Part shown: positions 58,901 to 64,000 of the stretch, in pieces
Layout: each line of letters begins with the position of its first letter
How positions within the stretch are numbered: position 1 is the first letter of the stretch
Source of the DNA: Pleurodeles waltl
Lineage: Eukaryota; Chordata; Amphibia; Caudata; Salamandridae
Length of the DNA stretch: 64,000 bases
Assembly (NCBI RefSeq): GCF_031143425.1
Contig: NC_090443.1
Span: forward strand, 1,054,671,554-1,054,735,553
Direction of reading: 5' to 3'
Program-made: the position numbers and the translations under genes
The notes under the pieces: generated by a model
The model's database searches: none
Seen by the model: only the letters and a program-made list of their open reading frames with translations
Told to the model about the DNA's origin: nothing

Positions 58901-61060
58901 GCTGAGGCAGCAGGAGCCTCATACTAATGCCCTGGGAAGGAGAATCCGCAGCATCTACTGCCCAACAGATATTTGCATTTGAAATCATTGCAATTGTATT
59001 TGTATCGGGTTTACTACCCCTGAAAAGGCATTGAAGTGCTTCTCAGGGAGTAGCATGCTACTCCAGATTCCAAAAAGGATTACTGGTAGGTTAGTATGGG
59101 GAAATATGTATTAATTTGAGAGGTGTCTGTTAGTTGGATTGAATAGGATAATGGAGGGATAGACAAAGGACTAGCCTAGAAATGTTAATTGGGAGATCAT
59201 AATAGTAAGATGAGGTTTGGGATGAGTAAAAGGAGGGATACTTGAAGGAAGAATTTAGAAAGGGTTGTTTGGGAGATTCTAGTAGTAAAATTAGGTCTGG
59301 GGTGATACATGGACGGATAGAAGAGGGAAGAGTCTAAAAATGTGTTATTAGATCATAGAAGACTGAGATTTGGGATGAGTCATTGGGCGTATCTTTTAAA
59401 TCTTTAGTTTGGAGGCAGAGGATACATTGAGAGAGGTATAGGGTGAACATAGCGGAGTGCAATTGATAGAGTAGGAAAGTAATAAATATTTAGATAGATA
59501 AGTACATAGAGAGGGCATACATATTTAAGGAAGACAATATATCGAGATTTAAAATAGTATTTTATAGGCTCAGACTTCCAAGTGTTGCTGTACTTTAAGC
59601 TAATTTATTTGTGAATATAATGACTTTTTTCATTGAGAGGCACAGCATTCTGCGCTGACCTCCGTGCTGTCAAGGGGCACGTCGCTGTATTTCCATCTGC
59701 CCATTCCCCGTAGTGTGTTGCTTATTGTACTGTTTGTTTGCAGGTGGCTCGGGAAATAATCTTCCTCTCGGCTATGAGCTCTTCCCACCTCTTGCTATAA
59801 GTTTCTGGGAGTTGCTGCACCAGGGTCTCCGTTTCATACCAGTAAAAGTTGTCATACCTTGCGAGCAAACCAAAAGGAGGTACACCGGCGGGTAGCTGCT
59901 TCCAATGGACATGCCTGCCAGCAGCATCAAGGTACGTGCTTTCCTTGCCTGGCAGGGGAAAGTCACCTGTGGCTTGTGCAGAGGCATGCTTCTGTGCTGT
60001 ACACACCACTGGGGTATCTGACCAGGCATGTAGAGGGGCTGGCCTTAAGAGTCTACTTCCCCATGAGGGCTGCCTGGGTCTGAGAACGAGTGCACTGACC
60101 TCTCGGGTGACTCTGGTATTGGTGGTGGTGTCCGTGGGTGTGGCGGTGGTGAGGGCGGAAGAGGGAGTGGTAATCGTGGTGATTGCCTGGGTGTTGGCTG
60201 TTGGGGTGGTAGGCTTCTGCCCATGTCCTTGAGCTTCTTGGACACTGGATGTCTAGGTGATTCGAAAGTGAGCTCTTCATCAATATCAGCCTGCATTTAT
60301 TTGGAATCAGACGGGAGCATGGTTTTCAGCCATCTTGGGGTGGCCTGGCATATATTTTTTAATTTTGCCAGTCTGTGGGTGAATTCAAACCTGACATTCA
60401 TCTCCTCCGCCAGCATCTATAGGATGGGTGCCTTCATCCACTGTTGGAGTTGACTTGGTGCTTGGTTGTGTAGTGCTCTTGGTGTTGATTTCAGCTACGA
60501 GTGAGGGCTTTTGGTGTCCTTTTTTGAAGGGTGAGTCAACAACTGTCAATGCTCAGTGCCCTTCGTTGAAGCCCTGCTCGGATCCGAAGACGCCTCCTCC
60601 TGCTGACCAGAGTCTAGTGGCAGCGGCTGACCAGTGGGAGGTTGCTTCTTTCTCCTTGTCTCGATTGCTTGTTAGAAGGCATCGGACATCAAAGTGGGAT
60701 GCCTGTGGTTGGTGGAGAAGGTTGTGCGGAATGTACGCTGGGAAAACAACCGTATAGGCACCAGCCGCATGGTGATTGCTAACATGGTCTTCACTTTAGA
60801 AAAGTAGAGAAAGTAGGCCCAAAAAAGCCACAAAGATGTGCTTCTGCTTCACATCTTTAGTTTGACACTTCTGAACCAGATGGTGGAAAAACACAACCTA
60901 GAGTGGAGTCCATACACATTGTGGAGTCAGGGAGGATTCACTGCACACCCCGTGACTCAAAACGTTGCCGGAGAAAAACAAGTAGTAGTGTCCAAGCCCA
61001 ACACTAGTTAGCAGGAGTATGCAGAACATGTGTATCTACAGCCAGATACTCTACACACTT
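55930..61060 (-). mobile_element. Second decayed DIRS-type retrotransposon
   Basis: Reading leftward on the - strand: a DIRS end-like motif (gcatgtgaatctaca variant at ~61027-61041), a Pro-rich gag-like frame (60045-60296), a gag capsid-like segment (59722-60009: FGLLARYDNFYW, LVQQLPETYSKRWEELIAE), the reverse transcriptase (58028-58499: FLQEGEFMTALYLKDAYFPI, HHQFKALPF, FPYVDG for FPYLDD), RNase H remnants (~57.35-57.56 kb) and the tyrosine recombinase (56176-56388: DRVVLRMNPQFLSKVISSFH). Domain order is that of a DIRS element. Frameshifts and stops are frequent, and an unrelated stretch at ~58.9-59.7 kb separates gag from RT. Ends are approximate. Confidence 0.75.
59100..59420 (+). repeat. 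Degenerate ~90-100-bp tandem repeat
   Basis: Roughly three diverged copies share gggagatcataatagtaaga / gggagattctagtagtaaa, tttgggatgagt / tctggggtgata and a ggacggatag-type word. It lies within the DIRS region and may be a later insertion or expansion. Confidence 0.5.
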
Positions 61061-61379
61061 TTATACTTCTACAAAGCCAGTGGAGAAGGGAAAAGTAAGG
61101 GCTGGGTTCCCAAAACCAACCCTATCTTTACGTCGAGAAATATAATGATTCAAAACATAAAGCTGTCAATACCCTTCGCTGGACAGTTATAGCTGTGCTG
61201 GTACCTCTGAGGCATATACCTGGGTATTACCGTTAGTACCTTGAAGGAGTGAAGTTGTCCATTGGTCTTTTCCAGAGCTGAGAACGAGAAAACCTTTTAG
61301 TTGTTTCTGGAGGTTCTTCAGTAACCCAGTGCACCATGTCCCTTCTCTGAGTCTCAAACATTTGACAAACTGAGAAGTC
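61061..61379. other. Unassigned spacer
   Basis: Short sequence between the DIRS end and the hAT element; nothing recognised. Confidence 0.4.
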
Positions 61380-62540
61380 CCCTTCAGCAGAGGTTCTTCA
61401 TCTGTGGTCGGGGGGTATTGATGTGTGTATAAAGAAGCAAAATGTAAAACTGAAAATTTTAAAACGTTCCATAAATTGGAAGGAATTTGAAATTTAAGCC
61501 TAAAAATAAAGGTCCATATTTATCAAACATTCATGTACCGCAACATAACAAGCCACCTTGCTGTTGTGCGCTGTGTCACAGGGAATGGGTGGGAGTGAGC
61601 TGTAGTTAACCATTATATAGCACATTCCTGTCCTTTCCTAGCGCCGGCGTACTTCTAGCAGCCTAGCGCCAGTGCAGGCACCCTTGCATCATGTTGCAAG
61701 GGTGCTTGTGTTGCAGACAGGATGGTGTTTGTGTTAAAGGGACACCTCCCTCACAAAAACAGTCCTGAGAGGGTTTTTCCTCTTTCTATGTGTGCTGCAG
61801 AATGCAGCTCACTTGAAAAGAGAAAATAACGAGGAAAAATAAAAAGAATTCTCCTTGTTGCACTTCTGGTGGGGAGGTGTACAATTCTGACACATTCCTG
61901 GTTTTAACAGTGTTGGTAATCTGGGAATGCGCCAAAATCCATGGGTGGATGCGTGGGAACACTGCACTCCACCCATGGAACTCCTCCAGGGGGCAGAGTA
62001 ATGCAATGCAGTGATTTGTGCTGTGTTGCATGACTCCAGATTTATCAAGCCATTCAGGGGCACGCAAGGTGGCCTTGTAGGGCGTGATTAATCTAATTCT
62101 AGGTTTTGCATTGCCTTTGCACCCCCTTGCGTGGCGCAGGGCGAAGCAAAACTCTGATACATCTAGGCCTTCAATAGAGGCCTCAGCTTGATTCGTGGGA
62201 GCAGGACATATGCATGAAAAAGAATACTGTATGGGCAATGGGTGGCCTCAGCTGAACTTAGGAAAGCCTCAACCTTCCCACTGAAATGAATACTTTGACT
62301 TTTATAGCTATTTTTGAATAAAATAAAATAATTTGTATTTGTTTGATGAATGCATGTTTCTTTTTATGTAGTGTTGTGAGGTTCAAATCACTGGAATGGC
62401 TTAGACCAGGGCCCAGCTTCCAGTAATGACTCTTTGGGGGCACTGGACTACATTAATGATTTATTGGCGGTCTCTGGATTCCAGGAATGATTAAGTGGGG
62501 GTCCACAGAACTAAAAAGGTTAAGAACCACTGCCCTACAG
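61380..62540. mobile_element. Non-autonomous hAT element with 8-bp target duplication
   Basis: The element (61388-62532, 1145 bp) begins CAGAGGTTCTTCATC and ends with the reverse complement of CAGTGGTTCTTAACC, the well-known hAT (Charlie/Tip100-like) terminal word. It is flanked by CCCTTCAG (61380-61387) and CCCTACAG (62533-62540), 7 of 8 identical, the expected hAT duplication length. No transposase frame is visible. A second element appears nested inside. Confidence 0.85.
61509..62172. mobile_element. Element nested in the hAT, ends like the ~70-bp elements
   Basis: Imperfect inverted ends aaggtccatatttatcaaa (61509-61527) and ctgatacatctaggcctt (~62154-62171) match at ~14 of 19 positions. 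They resemble the agggccagatgtatcaaa ends of the small elements at 24270 and 40482, so this may be a longer member of the same superfamily. No target duplication is clear. Confidence 0.45.
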
Positions 62541-63160
62541 GATGCTTGTTTGGAAAAACAACTCAATGTGTTGTGTTTAGCCATTATTCTTTCACTGTTA
62601 ACTCCTTCAAAAATAAGAAACCACAGACAGATGTTGAGTGAATCAAGATTAAACATTTCCAAAATTGAGGTCTGGAAGTGAAACAAAGTTAAAGGTTGGA
62701 GTCCAGTGTTCAGAGATAAAGGCTACGCAGGGTGGGAAAATGAGCTAGTCAGACAGCTGTGCATGCACTGCCTTGTCAAACCTAAGTGCAAAGCAGCTTA
62801 AACTGGCATCTTCTCTACAGTTTGGGATTAGATGCACACCTGGTTCCAATGTTCCTTATCTTACCTTTCAAAGTAGGCTTCAAAAAAGCATCCTGCTTTT
62901 TTCTTCTTTTTTTTCTGTTTATAACTGATTATTAAACAAGAATGAATGCTGTATGAAAAGCTCAGTTAATGAAAACATTTCTTTCAAAAAGTGTTCCAAG
63001 ATGTCATTCATAGATGGAGATTTAAATGTCAGTGGAACTGCACTCTTGTACAAAATATACCAAATATTGTCCCTCACCTACTTGTGTGTCCAGCACACCC
63101 CTGAAGGGGCCTTTAATTTCTTTATATCCATTGTTGATAAAAAACTAAGCAGCGTCCTGT
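62541..63160. other. Unassigned stretch
   Basis: No gene or recognised repeat. Confidence 0.4.
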
Positions 63161-63164
63161 GGTG

Positions 63165-63480
63165 GCTCGAGTTGTACCTGAAGGTCAGAATGTGCCGACC
63201 CGTGGTTGAGTTGCACCCGAAGGACAGAACCTGCCGTCCAGTGGTTACTGAGTTGTACCTGACGGACAGAACCTGCTGTCCAATGGTCACTGAGTTGTAC
63301 CTGAAGGACAGAACCTGCTGTCCAATGGTCGCTGAGTTGCACCTGAAGGACAGGACACGCTGTCCAGTGCTCACTGAATTGTACCTGAAGGACAGAACCT
63401 GCTGTCCAGTGGTCGCTGAGTTGTACTTGAAGGGTAGAAGATGCTGCCCCATGGTAGCTTAAATTGTACCTGAAGGCCAG
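63165..63480 (+). repeat. 42-bp tandem repeat, ~7.5 copies
   Basis: Units contain gagttgtacctgaaggacag, aacctgctgtcca and atggtc. The period is a multiple of three, which keeps frames open on both strands (62953-63462 forward, 63078-63504 reverse). These predicted Cys-rich repeat proteins are by-products. Confidence 0.9.
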
Positions 63481-63553
63481 AAACCAGCAAGCTGGCCAAT
63501 TCAAGTTCCTTAATGTCTACACCGTAACAGTCTTATTTTAAACATGTACATGG

Positions 63554-64000
63554 TGTAGGGAAATGCCTCCCTTGGCATGGTTACCCCCTAACTTTTTGCC
63601 TTTTGTTGATGCTAGTTATGATTGAAAGTATGCTGGGACCCTGCTAACCAGGCCCCAGCACTAGTTTTCTTTCCCTAATCTGTACCTTTGTTACCACAAT
63701 TGGCACAGCCCTGGCACACAGATAAGTCCCTTGTAACTGGTACCCCTGGTACCAAGTGCCCTGTGGCCAGGGAAGGTCTCTAAGGGCTGCAGCATGTATT
63801 ATGCCACCCTGGTGACCCCTCACTCAGCACATTCACACTGCCTCACAGCTTGTGTGTGCTGGTGGGGAGAAAATGACTAAGTCGACATGGCACTCCCCTC
63901 AGGGTGCCATGCCCTCAACCCACTGCCTGTGGCATAGGTAAGTCACCCCTCTAGCAGGACTTACAGCCCTAAGGCAGGGTGCACTATACCACAGGTGAGG
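63554..64000 (+). mobile_element. LTR start (TGTAGG family), cut by the window edge
   Basis: It begins TGTAGGGAAATGCC and aligns closely with the LTR at 43322-43780 in the same orientation (gcatggttaccccctaactt, gctgggaccctgctaaccag, gcaccctgg-type words). It continues beyond the window. Whether it is a solo LTR or part of a full element cannot be told. Confidence 0.75.

Noticed and set aside
62953..63504. Cys-rich repeat proteins of 119-169 codons
   Set aside because: Produced by a 42-bp tandem repeat whose period is divisible by three; open on both strands.

Overview
This 64 kb window looks like nuclear DNA of a large, repeat-rich vertebrate genome, most likely a salamander (a Pleurodeles-type newt is my best guess). 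The reasons are one split vertebrate gene with expanded introns, surrounded by DIRS-type tyrosine-recombinase retrotransposons, LTR elements with TGTAGGAAA-type ends, an endogenous retrovirus, L1/Tx1-like and L2/CR1-like LINEs, hAT and small inverted-repeat DNA elements, and several large tandem arrays. The species is an inference; the repeat content is seen directly.

The one gene I can identify is MED19 (Mediator subunit 19), on the + strand at 6959-22220. It has six coding exons with correct splice sites and compatible phases and encodes 236 aa. A CpG-rich promoter with three inverted CCAAT boxes lies just upstream, and the 3' UTR ends at an AATAAA at 23414-23419. Its introns hold three unrelated tandem arrays: a ~30-bp CpG-rich minisatellite (7.52-9.31 kb) with decayed relatives at 10.55-11.64 kb, a 67-bp satellite (15.67-18.83 kb) and a 47-bp minisatellite (20.19-21.55 kb).

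Layout. 1-~5.7 kb: 3' half of an endogenous retrovirus (broken integrase, complete env frame, polypurine tract, 3' LTR). 5.7-6.9 kb: unassigned sequence with two strong palindromes, one made of ZNF143-like motifs, then the MED19 promoter. 6.96-23.4 kb: MED19. 23.4-28.8 kb: intergenic, with a tiny inverted-repeat element and a short LINE-type insertion flanked by a 16-bp duplication. 28.8-32.4 kb: decayed DIRS element (+). 33.26-39.39 kb: nested LTRs, including a 3,001-bp solo LTR with a 5-bp target duplication. 40.6-41.3 kb: two LINE 3' ends. 43.3-45.4 kb: another LTR and a DIRS gag remnant. 45.64-49.20 kb: 5'-truncated L1/Tx1-like LINE with a 12-bp target duplication. 49.4-51.8 kb: repeat element containing 383-bp tandem units. 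52.7-53.9 kb: microsatellites followed by a chain of at least eight hairpins. ~56-61 kb: second DIRS element (-). 61.39-62.53 kb: hAT element with near-perfect 8-bp target duplication. 63.16-63.48 kb: 42-bp tandem repeat. 63.55 kb to the end: start of another LTR.

No operon-like cooperation exists here. Apart from MED19 and the retroviral env frame, everything recognisable is a repeat or a decayed mobile element. The least explained structure is the hairpin chain at 52.84-53.87 kb.
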